DNA from: an uncultured Cetobacterium sp.
GTDB lineage: Bacteria; Fusobacteriota; Fusobacteriia; Fusobacteriales; Fusobacteriaceae
Assembly: GCA_934085975.1 (NCBI GenBank)
Contig: CAKOHT010000004.1
Coordinates: 1-64,000, forward strand
DNA: 64,000 bases
Direction: 5' to 3'
A program made the position numbers and the translations under genes. A model generated the notes under the pieces. It did not search any database, was not told the origin of the DNA, and worked only from the letters and a program-made list of their open reading frames with translations. The stretch's first letter is position 1, and each line of letters begins with the position of its first letter. Positions 28,254-38,900 of the stretch are shown piece after piece.

Positions 28254-28277
28254 AAAGGTTTGTATCTCTAGTCTTTT
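28244..28277. terminator. bidirectional terminator between hem operon and trmN6
   Basis: AAAAGACTAGA (28244-28254) pairs perfectly with TCTAGTCTTTT (28267-28277). The stop codons of both converging genes lie inside the stem. Confidence 0.8.
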
Positions 28278-29023
28278 TCTATATCTAAATCTTGAAAAAG
28301 ATTTAAAATTTCTTTGGAATATTTTCCACTATCATCATGAGATACGAGAGGGGGAAGAATAGTTAAAGAATCTTTTCCATTCCGTATCCCTTCAATTAAA
28401 AGAATTTTTGCAGGTTTATCAATTTTAGAATGACAAAATTGAACTCTTTTAGGAAAAATTCCGTATTTCCTCATAGTATCAACAATTTCTAAAAATCTAT
28501 CAGGTCTATGAACCATTGCAAAATATCCTTTATGTTTTAAAAGGTTTGAGGCTACACTGATGAGTTGGTCTAAATCAATAGTTATTTCATGCCGAGCTAG
28601 GGTAAGTTGATCTAAATTATTTAACTGATTTTCATTTCCATGAAATTTAAAAAAAGGTGGATTTGTTATAATAACATCTTGAGAACCGCTTTCAAAGTGG
28701 TTTTTCCAGTTTTTCATATCATCATGAATAATAGTAATTTGCTCTTGTAGATTATTTAGTTCAACATTTCTTATAGCTAAGTTAGCGGATGTTTCTTGAA
28801 TTTCAATGCCTGTGATTCTAGCTTTAGTTCTTTGGGAGAGAAACAGAGGTATCGCTCCATTTCCAGTTCCCAAATCCAGTATTTTATCTGCTCCTCTTGT
28901 AAGTGAGATAAAATTAGATATTAAAAGAGAATCTAAGGAAAAATTAAAATAGTCAGGTCTTTGAATAATTTTTAAACTTTTATTTAATAAGCTATTTATA
29001 ACTTCGTTTTTATTAAGTATCAT
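28268..29023 (-). CDS. trmN6: tRNA1(Val) (adenine(37)-N6)-methyltransferase family protein
   Basis: The 251-residue SAM-dependent methyltransferase has the SAM loop DLGTGNGAIPLFLSQ near residue 46 and the N6-adenine motif NPPFFKF near 122, and opens with the RPDYFNFSLDSLLIS pattern of the TrmN6/YfiC family. The family modifies A37 of tRNA-Val. The start ATG has GGAGGT upstream. The assignment within the broad family is by motif pattern only. Confidence 0.87.
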   Translation of the reverse strand: MILNKNEVINSLLNKSLKIIQRPDYFNFSLDSLLISNFISLTRGADKILDLGTGNGAIPLFLSQRTKARITGIEIQETSANLAIRNVELNNLQEQITIIHDDMKNWKNHFESGSQDVIITNPPFFKFHGNENQLNNLDQLTLARHEITIDLDQLISVASNLLKHKGYFAMVHRPDRFLEIVDTMRKYGIFPKRVQFCHSKIDKPAKILLIEGIRNGKDSLTILPPLVSHDDSGKYSKEILNLFQDLDIEKD

Positions 29024-29070
29024 TATATACCTCCAAAGTTATTATAGCAAAAAAGATATAAAATTAAAAC

Positions 29071-29415
29071 TTATATATCTCTAGTTAAGATAATATTAGC
29101 GTCAGTGCCCAATATATTATTTAAAACAATTGTCCCAATTTTTTGTGGAGATTGAATTTTAATATCTTTTAAAAGTTCCATACACTGAAAAATTAGTTCT
29201 TTTGGTATAGGTTTATCTGTTTTTACAGGTACCATATGATGAATTCCTCCCACCACTCTAACAATAGAAGTCACAACTCTTTTGGGAGCGATAAGCTCCT
29301 CTTTAGCGTACACAATACCTTTAGAGCAGGAGTTTCCCGTAACTTTATAATCATTTTTAGTGTCTATAGATAAATGACATCCCATAGGACATAAGATACA
29401 TATCATCTCTTTCAT
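29071..29415 (-). CDS. DUF1667 small cysteine-rich protein of the glycerol operon
   Basis: The 114-residue protein opens with CILCPMGC and has CSKG near residue 35, giving four cysteines that may hold an iron-sulfur cluster. It matches the DUF1667 family, found beside GlpA/GlpB-like flavoproteins in Clostridia. It may act as an electron-transfer partner, standing in for GlpC, but this is inference. It is the last gene of the glp operon, 2 bases after the glpB-like gene. No clear terminator follows. Confidence 0.82.
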   Translation of the reverse strand: MKEMICILCPMGCHLSIDTKNDYKVTGNSCSKGIVYAKEELIAPKRVVTSIVRVVGGIHHMVPVKTDKPIPKELIFQCMELLKDIKIQSPQKIGTIVLNNILGTDANIILTRDI

Positions 29416-29417
29416 TA

Positions 29418-30671
29418 TTATCCCTCCTGTAATTCAATAACAATATCTTTAGAAATTTTTTTCAATAATAATTCTGGAAGAAGAATCTTTTCCATCTCTC
29501 CCGGAGCTAAATGTGTTCTTTTAAAGCTAGCAATAATATTGTCACCCTCTTTAACCACAATTTTCTTATTTTTATAGATGTTATTTACCCTCATGAAAAT
29601 TTCTAATTTATTTTGTAGATTATCTAAATTAATAACTTGAGGAACAGTGTAAAGAATACCATTGCCGTTTTTTATATTAGAAATATTTTCTAATTTACAA
29701 TTTTCTTCAGCAATATAACACGCTGCAAATTTTCCTGCTCTTTCGCCCTCTTCACTAACGAAATCTACAAGATCATGGACATGAACAACATTTCCACAAG
29801 CAAAAACACCGGGGATACTTGTTTCCATTGAATTATTAACAATAGGACCATTAGTTCTATTATCCAAAATTATACCGGCTTCTTTAGATAGATCATTTTC
29901 AGGAATAAGTCCAACAGATAAAAGAAGTGTATCACATTCATATTCAATTTCACTACCAGATATAGGTTTTTTATTTTCATCAACTTTAGCAATAATTACT
30001 TTTTCAAGTCGATTCTTTCCTTTGATATCAACAACAGTGTGAGATAGAAGTAAAGGAATATTAAAATCATCAAGGCACTGAACAATATTTCTGTTTAATC
30101 CCCCAGAAAATGGCATCAACTCTACAACTGCCTCGACTTTAGCACCCTCTAAGGTCATTCTTCTAGCCATGATAAGCCCGATATCTCCACTTCCCAGAAT
30201 TAAAGCTTTTTTTCCAACCATATAACCTTCCATGTTTATATATCTTTGAGCAGCACCAGCTGTAAATATTCCAGATGGTCTCTCTCCAGGGATAGCTATG
30301 GCTCCCCTTGTTCTCTCTCTGCATCCCATAGCCAAAATAACAGCTTCAGCTTCAATCTCTTGGTATCCATCTATGGGATTTATCATAGAGATAATTTTAT
30401 CTTTAGAGATATTTAATACCATAGTCTCCAGTTTTATATCAATAGGATAATGCTTAACAAACTCAATGTATTTTTGAGCATATTCAGGACCAGTCAACTC
30501 CTCTTTGAACCTATGTAGTCCAAAACCATTGTGAATACACTGTTGTAAAATACCACCTAACTCTTTATCTCTTTCTAAAATAACGATACTTTTGGCACCA
30601 TTTTCATAAGCTGATTTAGCGGCAGCAAGACCGGCAGGACCTCCACCTATAACAACAATATCATATCTCAT
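29418..30671 (-). CDS. FAD/NAD(P)-dependent oxidoreductase, GlpB-like
   Basis: The 417-residue flavoprotein has the FAD loop VVIGGGPAGLAAAKSA at the start, a second nucleotide loop ILGSGDIGLIMARRM near residue 157, and IPGVFACGNVVHVHDLVD near 290, the pattern of pyridine-nucleotide disulfide-type oxidoreductases. Its place between a GlpA-like protein and a DUF1667 protein suggests it is part of an anaerobic glycerol-3-phosphate dehydrogenase complex. It starts one base inside the upstream stop, so translation is coupled. Confidence 0.85.
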   Translation of the reverse strand: MRYDIVVIGGGPAGLAAAKSAYENGAKSIVILERDKELGGILQQCIHNGFGLHRFKEELTGPEYAQKYIEFVKHYPIDIKLETMVLNISKDKIISMINPIDGYQEIEAEAVILAMGCRERTRGAIAIPGERPSGIFTAGAAQRYINMEGYMVGKKALILGSGDIGLIMARRMTLEGAKVEAVVELMPFSGGLNRNIVQCLDDFNIPLLLSHTVVDIKGKNRLEKVIIAKVDENKKPISGSEIEYECDTLLLSVGLIPENDLSKEAGIILDNRTNGPIVNNSMETSIPGVFACGNVVHVHDLVDFVSEEGERAGKFAACYIAEENCKLENISNIKNGNGILYTVPQVINLDNLQNKLEIFMRVNNIYKNKKIVVKEGDNIIASFKRTHLAPGEMEKILLPELLLKKISKDIVIELQEG

Positions 30672-32098
30672 TAATTTTTCAACTCCTCTATTAGAATATA
30701 AGAATCAGCTTTATCTAAGATAACATCTTTGATATCTTCATTTAGCTCTCTAGCTATAATCTCTTGGACTCTAGGACCACAGAAGCCACCTTGGCATCTA
30801 CCAGAACCGGGTCTGCATCTTCTTTTAACTGCATCCATAGTTGTAGCTTTAACGGGTCTATGGATAGCTTCAACAATCTCTCCCTCTGTAATCATCTCAC
30901 ATCTACAAATAATTCTACCAAATCTATTGTCACTTTTGATTTTTTCTGCTTTTTCTTTTGGCGAAAGGTGCATGAAAAAAGTGTGCTTTTTAGGAGAAAC
31001 AAAGCTATCTTTTTCTACAAGATATATATCATTTTCTTTCAATAAATCAATAGCTGCTAAAGCGATGGCAGGTGCGGCAGATAATCCGGGTGATTTTATT
31101 CCTGCAATGTCAAAGAACCCTTTAATAGAAGATTCTTCAACAATAAAATCTCCCCTGTCGGATTCTGCTCTGATTCCGGCAAATGTTCTAATATTTTCTC
31201 TAAAATTGATATCTTTTATAGAATGGCTTCCTTTAAATTTAATATATTCAAGTTTATCAGTAGCAGTAGAAACATCATATCTATTGTCAGTATCTTGGGC
31301 GTCTGGTCCAACAAGTAAATTTCCATGAACTGTTGGAGTTACAAGTATTCCTTTTCCAAGTTTAGAAGGGCATTGAAATACAGTTTGAAAAACTCTTTTT
31401 CCTTGACTTTTATCTAAAACGAAATACTCGCCTTTTCTTGGAAGAATTTTAAATGATTCGGGTGCAATCATTTTATGGATGATATCAGCATGGACTCCAG
31501 CACAGTTGAAGACATATTTTCCATGGAAAATTCCGGTGTTTGTATGAACATGAAAAATATCATCTATTTTTTCAATATTCTTTACTTTTGTGTTTAAAAA
31601 TAGTTCAACACCATTTTCAACAGCGTTATCTATAAGAGCTTCAGCAAACTCCCAAGGTGAAACTATTCCTGCTGAAGTACAGTGCAGTGCGACGATAGCT
31701 TTTTCGTCAACATTCGGTTCAATTTCTCTTAACTTCTTTTGGTTGATAATGGCTAAGCCAGGCACTTTATTTATAATACCTCTGTTATAAAGTACATTAA
31801 GATGTTCAATCTCTTCATCATTAAATGCTAAAACAAGGGAACCATTACGTTTAAAAGGAACGAAGAGTTCAGCACATAAATCCTCGTATAAAGAGTTACC
31901 TAAAACATTTAATTTAGCCATAAGAGATCCCTCTTTAGCATCATATCCCCCATGAATAATTGCACTATTAGCTTTTGTAGTTTCATTGGCTACATCAGTA
32001 TCTTTTTCTAAAACTGCGACTTTTAGTTTATATTTAGAAAGTTCTCTAGCAATACTAGTTCCAATAATACCAGCACCAATGATTAAAATATCATACAT
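30671..32098 (-). CDS. glpA: glycerol-3-phosphate dehydrogenase-like flavoprotein with BFD-type iron-sulfur domain, GlpA-like
   Basis: The 475-residue protein has the FAD loop IIGAGIIGTSIAREL at residues 5-19 and a DAO-type oxidoreductase body. A C-terminal domain with CRCEMITEGEIVEA and, later, CRPGSGRCQGGFCGP holds a likely [2Fe-2S] cluster. It should oxidise glycerol-3-phosphate made by GlpK to dihydroxyacetone phosphate. I start at ATG 32098, which has AGGAGG (32111-32106). An upstream frame extension overlaps the terminator and is rejected. The leader in front carries a GlpP-type attenuator. Confidence 0.88.
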   Translation of the reverse strand: MYDILIIGAGIIGTSIARELSKYKLKVAVLEKDTDVANETTKANSAIIHGGYDAKEGSLMAKLNVLGNSLYEDLCAELFVPFKRNGSLVLAFNDEEIEHLNVLYNRGIINKVPGLAIINQKKLREIEPNVDEKAIVALHCTSAGIVSPWEFAEALIDNAVENGVELFLNTKVKNIEKIDDIFHVHTNTGIFHGKYVFNCAGVHADIIHKMIAPESFKILPRKGEYFVLDKSQGKRVFQTVFQCPSKLGKGILVTPTVHGNLLVGPDAQDTDNRYDVSTATDKLEYIKFKGSHSIKDINFRENIRTFAGIRAESDRGDFIVEESSIKGFFDIAGIKSPGLSAAPAIALAAIDLLKENDIYLVEKDSFVSPKKHTFFMHLSPKEKAEKIKSDNRFGRIICRCEMITEGEIVEAIHRPVKATTMDAVKRRCRPGSGRCQGGFCGPRVQEIIARELNEDIKDVILDKADSYILIEELKN

Positions 32099-32127
32099 AA
32101 AATATCCTCCTAATTTCAATAGCAAAA

Positions 32128-32194
32128 AAGAGAGCAGAAAAGGTTGGCAATAAATTACCAACACTTTTTAGCTCTCTTCATCTCTATTGCTAAT
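32128..32194 (-). promoter_or_regulatory. terminator/attenuator in the glpA leader, likely GlpP-controlled
   Basis: On the minus strand AAGAGAGC (32178-32171) pairs with GCTCTCTT (32135-32128). An inner stem GTTGG/CCAAC and an A-run/T-run pairing extend it into one long hairpin ending in T residues. Just upstream (32194-32169) lies a motif, TTAGC..TAGAGAT..AGAGAG-CTA, also found before the glpF terminator. GlpP is an antiterminator encoded upstream, so conditional read-through is the likely function. Confidence 0.72.
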
Positions 32195-32230
32195 ATTTAA
32201 TTCAACTCAAATATACTACTTTTTTACTAA

Positions 32231-33736
<1,506 letters not shown>

Positions 33737-33751
33737 CTAGTTTACTATATT

Positions 33752-34507
33752 TTAATTGAAAATAGTTGCAAAAGTGATAGCACCAATAATTCCACCTATG
33801 ATAGGACCAGCGATAGGTACCCAAGCATAGGACCAATCAGAATTTTTCTTATTGGCAATAGGTAAAATAGCGTGCATAATTCTAGGGCCTAAATCTCTCG
33901 CAGGATTGATTGCGTAGCCAGTGGGACCTCCTAGACTTAAACCAATACTCCAAACGTAGAATCCAGCAAGTAAGGGTCCTAAAATACCGGTGAAACCTTT
34001 AACTACATCTCCATTTGGTAGTGTTGCAGAAAAAGCTTGATTATTGACATGACCAATAGCTAATAGTCCAAAAACAAGCATAAAAGTACCGATAGTTTCT
34101 GTTACAAAGTTCCATTTTAAATCTCTAATAGCGGGTTCTGTTGAAAAAGAAGCTAAGATTGCACCAGCATCTGTTGTTTCATCATATTGTTTTTTGTAAG
34201 TGAGATATACGAAAACTTGTCCAAACATTGCTCCTAGAAGTTGAGCAGTGACATAGCCAAAAACAAGTTCTGTTGGAAAAAATCCCACAACAGCAAATCC
34301 AATAGTTAAAGCTGGGTTAAGATGAGCTCCACTTATCCACCCTACGCAGTAGGCACCGGTCATAACAGCGAGTCCCCAAGCAGTGGTAATAACAATCCAT
34401 CCAGAACTATGTCCCTTACTTTTCTTTAAAACTACATTTGCAACTACGCCATTACCCAGTAAAATAAGAATTGCAGTGCCTATAAATTCAGCTACAAAAA
34501 CATTCAT
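33752..34507 (-). CDS. glpF: glycerol uptake facilitator (aquaglyceroporin)
   Basis: GlpF lets glycerol diffuse across the inner membrane. The 251-residue protein has six hydrophobic segments and the two half-helix NPA motifs, HLNPALTIG near residue 63 and AINPARDLGPR near 200. The Asp after the second NPA is typical of glycerol-conducting members. It starts after GGAGG and is preceded by a terminator-type leader. Confidence 0.96.
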   Translation of the reverse strand: MNVFVAEFIGTAILILLGNGVVANVVLKKSKGHSSGWIVITTAWGLAVMTGAYCVGWISGAHLNPALTIGFAVVGFFPTELVFGYVTAQLLGAMFGQVFVYLTYKKQYDETTDAGAILASFSTEPAIRDLKWNFVTETIGTFMLVFGLLAIGHVNNQAFSATLPNGDVVKGFTGILGPLLAGFYVWSIGLSLGGPTGYAINPARDLGPRIMHAILPIANKKNSDWSYAWVPIAGPIIGGIIGAITFATIFN

Positions 34508-34534
34508 GATATCCTCCCATAATTATTATTATAT

Positions 34535-34611
34535 AAAAAAGGCTATTCAAAAAAAGAGAATTTTAAGAAATTCTGTTTAATTGAATAGCCTCTCTGATAT
34601 CTCTAGCTAAA
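34535..34611 (-). promoter_or_regulatory. terminator/attenuator in the glpF leader, likely GlpP-controlled
   Basis: On the minus strand GGCTATTCAA (34590-34581) pairs with TTGAATAGCC (34550-34541), with an inner AGAATTT/AAATTCT stem, then six T residues. The upstream shared motif TTAGC-TAGAGAT..AGAGAG.CTA (34611-34586) overlaps the left arm. It lies between glpP and glpF, the same place as the GlpP-dependent terminator of Bacillus glpFK. Confidence 0.75.
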
Positions 34612-35178
34612 CTAATTTATAATATTTAGTTTTGTTGTAGATATAGCTACAGCCCCACTTTTAAGAGCTAGATTGACATCTTCGCAATCGGAGATGAGTC
34701 CTCCAGCAATAATAGGGATAGAGCTTCGCTTTGAAATTTGTTCAATAATTTTTGGCATAACTCCGGGTAGAATTTCTATTGCATCAATATATGTTTCATT
34801 AAAAAGTTTTTCAGTGGTATTTAAAGATAGTGAATCTATTAAAAAACATCTCAAAATAACTAAAAAACCAATTTTATGCGAATATTTTGCAACTTGAGAT
34901 TTAGTGGTTATAATTCCATCTGCAAAGGTATTTTCTCTTAAGTAGTCGAGAGCAGAATTATCTTTAGTATTTAGACCTTGAATCATATCAAGATGTATGA
35001 AACATAATTTTCCACTTGCTTTGATAAGGCGAGTGGTTTCCTCAATAGAGCAGATATCACTGTTTAGAAGAAATATTATCTTAGAAGAACTCAAAAGAGC
35101 ATTTTCTAAAGTCTCTAGGTCTTTTACTGCAAGTATTTTGTTATTTTCAATTAAAATTTTTTTTAAATTTGAGTTCAT
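34612..35178 (-). CDS. glpP: glycerol-3-phosphate responsive antiterminator GlpP
   Basis: GlpP is an RNA-binding antiterminator activated by glycerol-3-phosphate. The 188-residue protein is a TIM-barrel-like member, with LDMIQGLN near residue 63, DGIITTK near 87, EILPGVMPKII near 135 and IIAGGLISDCEDV near 156. It heads the glycerol operon, and two terminator leaders with a common upstream motif follow. This makes an autonomous glycerol-sensing circuit. Confidence 0.93.
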   Translation of the reverse strand: MNSNLKKILIENNKILAVKDLETLENALLSSSKIIFLLNSDICSIEETTRLIKASGKLCFIHLDMIQGLNTKDNSALDYLRENTFADGIITTKSQVAKYSHKIGFLVILRCFLIDSLSLNTTEKLFNETYIDAIEILPGVMPKIIEQISKRSSIPIIAGGLISDCEDVNLALKSGAVAISTTKLNIIN

Positions 35179-35209
35179 TCTGATCTCCCTTTGTTTCTTA
35201 TCAATAATA

Positions 35210-35237
35210 AGTATACTATATTACACTTAAATGTCAA
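35210..35237 (-). promoter_or_regulatory. promoter of the glp operon
   Basis: On the minus strand a consensus TTGACA (35237-35232) and TATACT (35215-35210) are separated by 16 bases, directly upstream of glpP. Confidence 0.75.
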
Positions 35238-35275
35238 GATAAATAACAGTTTAATTTTTTTTGTTCGATAAAAAA

Positions 35276-35303
35276 ATAAAAAGGGATTGCTAGAATCCCT
35301 TTA
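35276..35303 (-). terminator. terminator after fruA
   Basis: On the minus strand AAGGGATT pairs with AATCCCTT (35281-35288 with 35294-35301) across a 5-base loop, followed by a T-rich run. Confidence 0.8.
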
Positions 35304-35314
35304 AATTCAATGTG

Positions 35315-37174
35315 TTATATGTGTTTCGTTGGTTTAGTGATACCTATTAAAATACAAGTTATAAGAGAACCGATAACAACAGATAGTAGGTACATCATTG
35401 GATTTGTGATAATAGGTAAAACGAATAGTCCACCATGGGGTGCAGGTAACTGACACTTAAATGCCATTGATAGACCACCGGCTAACGCAGAACCAATAAC
35501 GCAACTTGGGATAACTCTGATTGGATCGGCAGCAGCAAAAGGGATAGCTCCTTCAGTGATAAAAGAAGCTCCCATTATATAGTTTGTCAAACCAGCTTCT
35601 CTTTCCTCTTTAGAGAATTTATGCTTAAAGAAAGTAGTTGCTAGAGCAATTCCTAAAGGAGGAGTCATACCACCGGCCATAACAGCAGCGTGTGGATAGT
35701 AGTTTCCTGCAGCAATAGCAGCAATACCGAAAGTAAATGCTGCTTTATTGATAGGACCTCCCATATCAATGGCCATCATACCACCGACAATAGCTCCTAG
35801 TAGGATAAGGTTTCCAGTACCAAGAGAGTTTAAAAAATTAGTAATTCCAGTATTTAGAGCAGCAACTGGAGAGATTACAGCAGTATACATAAGAACTCCA
35901 GTTATTAAAATTCCAAATAGAGGGTATAGAAGAACAGGTTTGATTCCTTCAAGTTTTTCAGGAAGTTTTGCAAATATCTTTTTTAAGAAAAGGACAACAT
36001 ATCCACCAAGAAAACTTCCGACTAAACCACCAAGGAAACCTCCACCATTGTTAGCAGAGATTAAACCTCCAACCATAGCAGGAGCGAATCCAGGTCTATC
36101 AGCGATACTCATTCCTATAAATCCGGCAAGAACTGGAATCATTAGGAAAAAGGCATTTCCTCCACCTATATCCATTAAAATTTTAGCAATGGGGTTAAAG
36201 CTAGAATCAGCGGGATCAGAAGCTTTTATACCGAATATGAAAGATATTGCAATTAGGATACCTCCACCAACAACAAATGGTAGCATATTCGAAACTCCGC
36301 TCATTAAATGCTTGTAAAATCCTTTTCTTTCACTGCTTCCAGAAGGTGTTTTAGTTTCTTTACTTGAATATAGTGGTGCTGTTTGGTCAAGAGCGTGTCG
36401 AATTAGTTCTTCAGGTCTTTTGATTCCCTCTTTAACTCCAACGATTTCAACATGTTTTCCATTAAATCTAGCCATTTCAACATTTTTATCAGCGGCAACT
36501 ATAATTCCCTTTGCATTTTTTATCTCTTCATCTGTAAGATGATTTTTGACCCCTGTAGAACCATTAGTTTCTACTTTAATCTTAACTCCCATCTCTTTAG
36601 CTTTTTTATTTAAAGCTTCAGCGGCCATGTATGTGTGAGCTATTCCAGTAGGACAAGCGGTTACAGCAAGAACTTGATAGTCATTACTCTTATCCTCTTT
36701 AGCAGAGCTGCTATTTTCTTCAGATACCTCTCCTTTTAAAAGAATATCTAAAACGTCCTGTTTTGTTTTAACGTGTAGAAGTTGTTCTCTAATAGCATCA
36801 TCTAACAGAAGAGAAGTCAATTGAGAGAGTGTCTCAATATGTGAGTCAGTGGCATCAGCGGGAGCAGCAATCATAAAGAATAATTTAGATGGCTCTCCAT
36901 CTAGAGAACCGTAGTCAATTCCCTCTTTAGAAAGACCAAAGGCAACAGTAGGAAGCTTAACTGATGATGATTTTCCATGAGGAATAGCGATTCCCTCCTC
37001 TAGACCAGTGGAACTTTGCTCCTCTCTTTTTAAAATAGTTTTTCTAAATTCATCCTTATCATTAAGTCTACCGGCATCATAAAGAACGTCAACAAGTTCA
37101 TCAATAACTTCTATCTTGTTTTTAGCAGTTAAATTTAATTTTATACAATCTTTTACTAGCATTTTATCTAACAT
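35315..37174 (-). CDS. fruA: PTS fructose transporter subunit IIABC
   Basis: This 619-residue enzyme II imports fructose as fructose-1-phosphate. The IIA domain (about residues 1-150) has the phosphorylated histidine in AIPHGKS. The IIB domain (about 165-265) has the cysteine in AVTACPTGIAHTYMAAE. The IIC membrane domain fills about 290-615. No FPr/HPr domain is fused, so general HPr must serve. It is the last gene of fruR-fruK-fruA. Confidence 0.95.
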   Translation of the reverse strand: MLDKMLVKDCIKLNLTAKNKIEVIDELVDVLYDAGRLNDKDEFRKTILKREEQSSTGLEEGIAIPHGKSSSVKLPTVAFGLSKEGIDYGSLDGEPSKLFFMIAAPADATDSHIETLSQLTSLLLDDAIREQLLHVKTKQDVLDILLKGEVSEENSSSAKEDKSNDYQVLAVTACPTGIAHTYMAAEALNKKAKEMGVKIKVETNGSTGVKNHLTDEEIKNAKGIIVAADKNVEMARFNGKHVEIVGVKEGIKRPEELIRHALDQTAPLYSSKETKTPSGSSERKGFYKHLMSGVSNMLPFVVGGGILIAISFIFGIKASDPADSSFNPIAKILMDIGGGNAFFLMIPVLAGFIGMSIADRPGFAPAMVGGLISANNGGGFLGGLVGSFLGGYVVLFLKKIFAKLPEKLEGIKPVLLYPLFGILITGVLMYTAVISPVAALNTGITNFLNSLGTGNLILLGAIVGGMMAIDMGGPINKAAFTFGIAAIAAGNYYPHAAVMAGGMTPPLGIALATTFFKHKFSKEEREAGLTNYIMGASFITEGAIPFAAADPIRVIPSCVIGSALAGGLSMAFKCQLPAPHGGLFVLPIITNPMMYLLSVVIGSLITCILIGITKPTKHI

Positions 37175-37192
37175 ATATTTACTCCTCCTGTT

Positions 37193-38107
37193 TTATAATT
37201 TAATAATTTCAATATCTTTTAATAAGTTTGTCATAGTATCAAAAGTTGCCAATCCTTTGGAGAATGCAGTAGCACTTCCAGAAGCAATCCCGATTTCATA
37301 GCACTCTTTTAAGGATAGAGATTTATTAAGCCCATAGATAAATCCTCCAATCATTGAATCTCCAGAGCCGTTTGAACTGATGAGAGTACCTTTGGGTACA
37401 CCACCTATAAAAATATTCTCTTTTGTTATGAAGATAGAGCCTTTAGAACCTAGTGAAATTAAAACATTTTGAGCTCCCATTTCTTGAAGTTTTTTACCAG
37501 CCGCAATCAATTCTTCAGTAGTTGAAAAATTAGAGTTGAAAAATTCATTGATTTCATCCCTATTTGGTTTTATTAAAAATACTCCTTTTTTCAATGCAAT
37601 TTCAAAAGGAATACCTCTGGTATCTAAAATTACTTTCACATCTTTGGGAATACTTTCAATAATATCAGCATACACACTTGGGGGAAGTGATGACGGGACA
37701 CTTCCAGACAGTGCTAAAATATCGTTAGCCTTAAGATTAGTCTTGAAAAAATTAAGCAACTCTTCAAAATTTTCTTTTAAAATTGTTGGAGAGGTACCTG
37801 CAATTTCACTTTCAAGTCCATTGTTGTTTATTTTTATATTTATACGTGTATCTTCATGAATATCAAAAAAATTGGTATTTAAACCATCACAACTTAAGGA
37901 ATTTTTTATAAACTCTCCAGTAAATCCACCTATAAATCCTAAACAAACGGAATCGGTATTAAAATTTTTTAAAATTTTAGATACATTGATTCCTTTACCT
38001 CCTGGAAGTTTGTATGTTTCTTTAGGGATATTTAAGTTTCCTTCAACAAAAGAGTCAAAAGTTAAAAAATAATCTAAAGCAGGATTTAAAGTTAACGTAT
38101 ATATCAT
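37193..38107 (-). CDS. fruK: 1-phosphofructokinase
   Basis: FruK phosphorylates fructose-1-phosphate to fructose-1,6-bisphosphate. The 304-residue PfkB-family protein has the N-terminal LPGGKGINVSK motif near residue 35, and ISSNGSGDSMIGGFIYG near 247 with the catalytic Asp. It overlaps fruR by 4 bases and precedes fruA by 18. Confidence 0.95.
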   Translation of the reverse strand: MIYTLTLNPALDYFLTFDSFVEGNLNIPKETYKLPGGKGINVSKILKNFNTDSVCLGFIGGFTGEFIKNSLSCDGLNTNFFDIHEDTRINIKINNNGLESEIAGTSPTILKENFEELLNFFKTNLKANDILALSGSVPSSLPPSVYADIIESIPKDVKVILDTRGIPFEIALKKGVFLIKPNRDEINEFFNSNFSTTEELIAAGKKLQEMGAQNVLISLGSKGSIFITKENIFIGGVPKGTLISSNGSGDSMIGGFIYGLNKSLSLKECYEIGIASGSATAFSKGLATFDTMTNLLKDIEIIKL

Positions 38108-38847
38108 TTTACGACCTCCACTTTTATTATATTTTTATATTCTTTGGGAAGTGGCTTATCTGTAATCAAAGTTCCTATATCCAAGGTAGAAAAAATAGTA
38201 AAACTACTTTTTCCAATTTTTGAATGATCACAGAGAAAAAATATATTTGTACTTTTACTGATAGCTTCACTTTTAACAAGAGCCTCTTCAAAGTCTGGAG
38301 TGCTATATCCGTCCAAATCAACAGCATTAACACCAATGAAGGCATATTGAAAATTAAAAGTTTTTAGATATTGTACTGCTGAAAATCCAACGGTGCAACT
38401 GGTTTTGCTCTTAATTTTGCCACCTATTAAAAAACTTTCAATCTCATATTTTTCCAGTTCATCTATTAGATTTAAACCATTTGTCACCACTTTAATATTA
38501 AGATTTTTTAAATACTTAATCATACAAAGAGTTGTTGTTCCAGCATCCAAGAAAATGTAGGAATCTCTTTTAATGAAGCTTGTAGCGTATTTAGCAATTT
38601 TTTCTTTTTCCACTCTATTTAGATTTCTTCTGTATTGGATGTTAAAATCCTTTATGGTATCCAAAGAGTTATTTAAAATAGCACCACCATGAACTCTTTT
38701 GATGAGTTCTTTTTTTTCCAAAGAAGCTAAATCTCTTCTAGCAGTAGCTTCTGAAACATTTAGAAGTTCAACTATTTCTTGAAGTTTTATAACCTCTTTT
38801 TGTTTTAAAAGTTCTAAAATAGAATTTTCTCTTTCTATACTCAACAT
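38104..38847 (-). CDS. fruR: DeoR-family transcriptional regulator of the fructose operon
   Basis: The 247-residue repressor has an N-terminal helix-turn-helix (LQEIVELLNVSEATARRDLASLE, residues about 20-42) and the VHGGAI hinge. Its C-terminal sugar-phosphate domain contains FLDAGTTTLCMIKYL. DeoR-type regulators of fru operons respond to fructose phosphates. It is first in its own operon, and a four-fold TCA repeat upstream is a candidate operator. Confidence 0.93.
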   Translation of the reverse strand: MLSIERENSILELLKQKEVIKLQEIVELLNVSEATARRDLASLEKKELIKRVHGGAILNNSLDTIKDFNIQYRRNLNRVEKEKIAKYATSFIKRDSYIFLDAGTTTLCMIKYLKNLNIKVVTNGLNLIDELEKYEIESFLIGGKIKSKTSCTVGFSAVQYLKTFNFQYAFIGVNAVDLDGYSTPDFEEALVKSEAISKSTNIFFLCDHSKIGKSSFTIFSTLDIGTLITDKPLPKEYKNIIKVEVVK

Positions 38848-38871
38848 AAAATCACACCCTTTATAGAAAGT

Positions 38872-38900
38872 ATAGTATCATAGTGTAAAATAAAAATCAA
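38872..38900 (-). promoter_or_regulatory. promoter of fruR-fruK-fruA
   Basis: On the minus strand TTGATT (38900-38895) and TACTAT (38877-38872) are 17 bases apart. The phased repeats lie directly upstream of the -35. Confidence 0.55.

Noticed and set aside
30729..31328. 199-codon open frame antisense to the glpA-like gene
   Set aside because: It mirrors a well-conserved flavoprotein gene and has no recognisable motifs or start signal.
35748..36317. 189-codon open frame antisense to fruA
   Set aside because: It lies opposite the IIC membrane domain; proline/isoleucine-rich shadow composition; no ribosome site.
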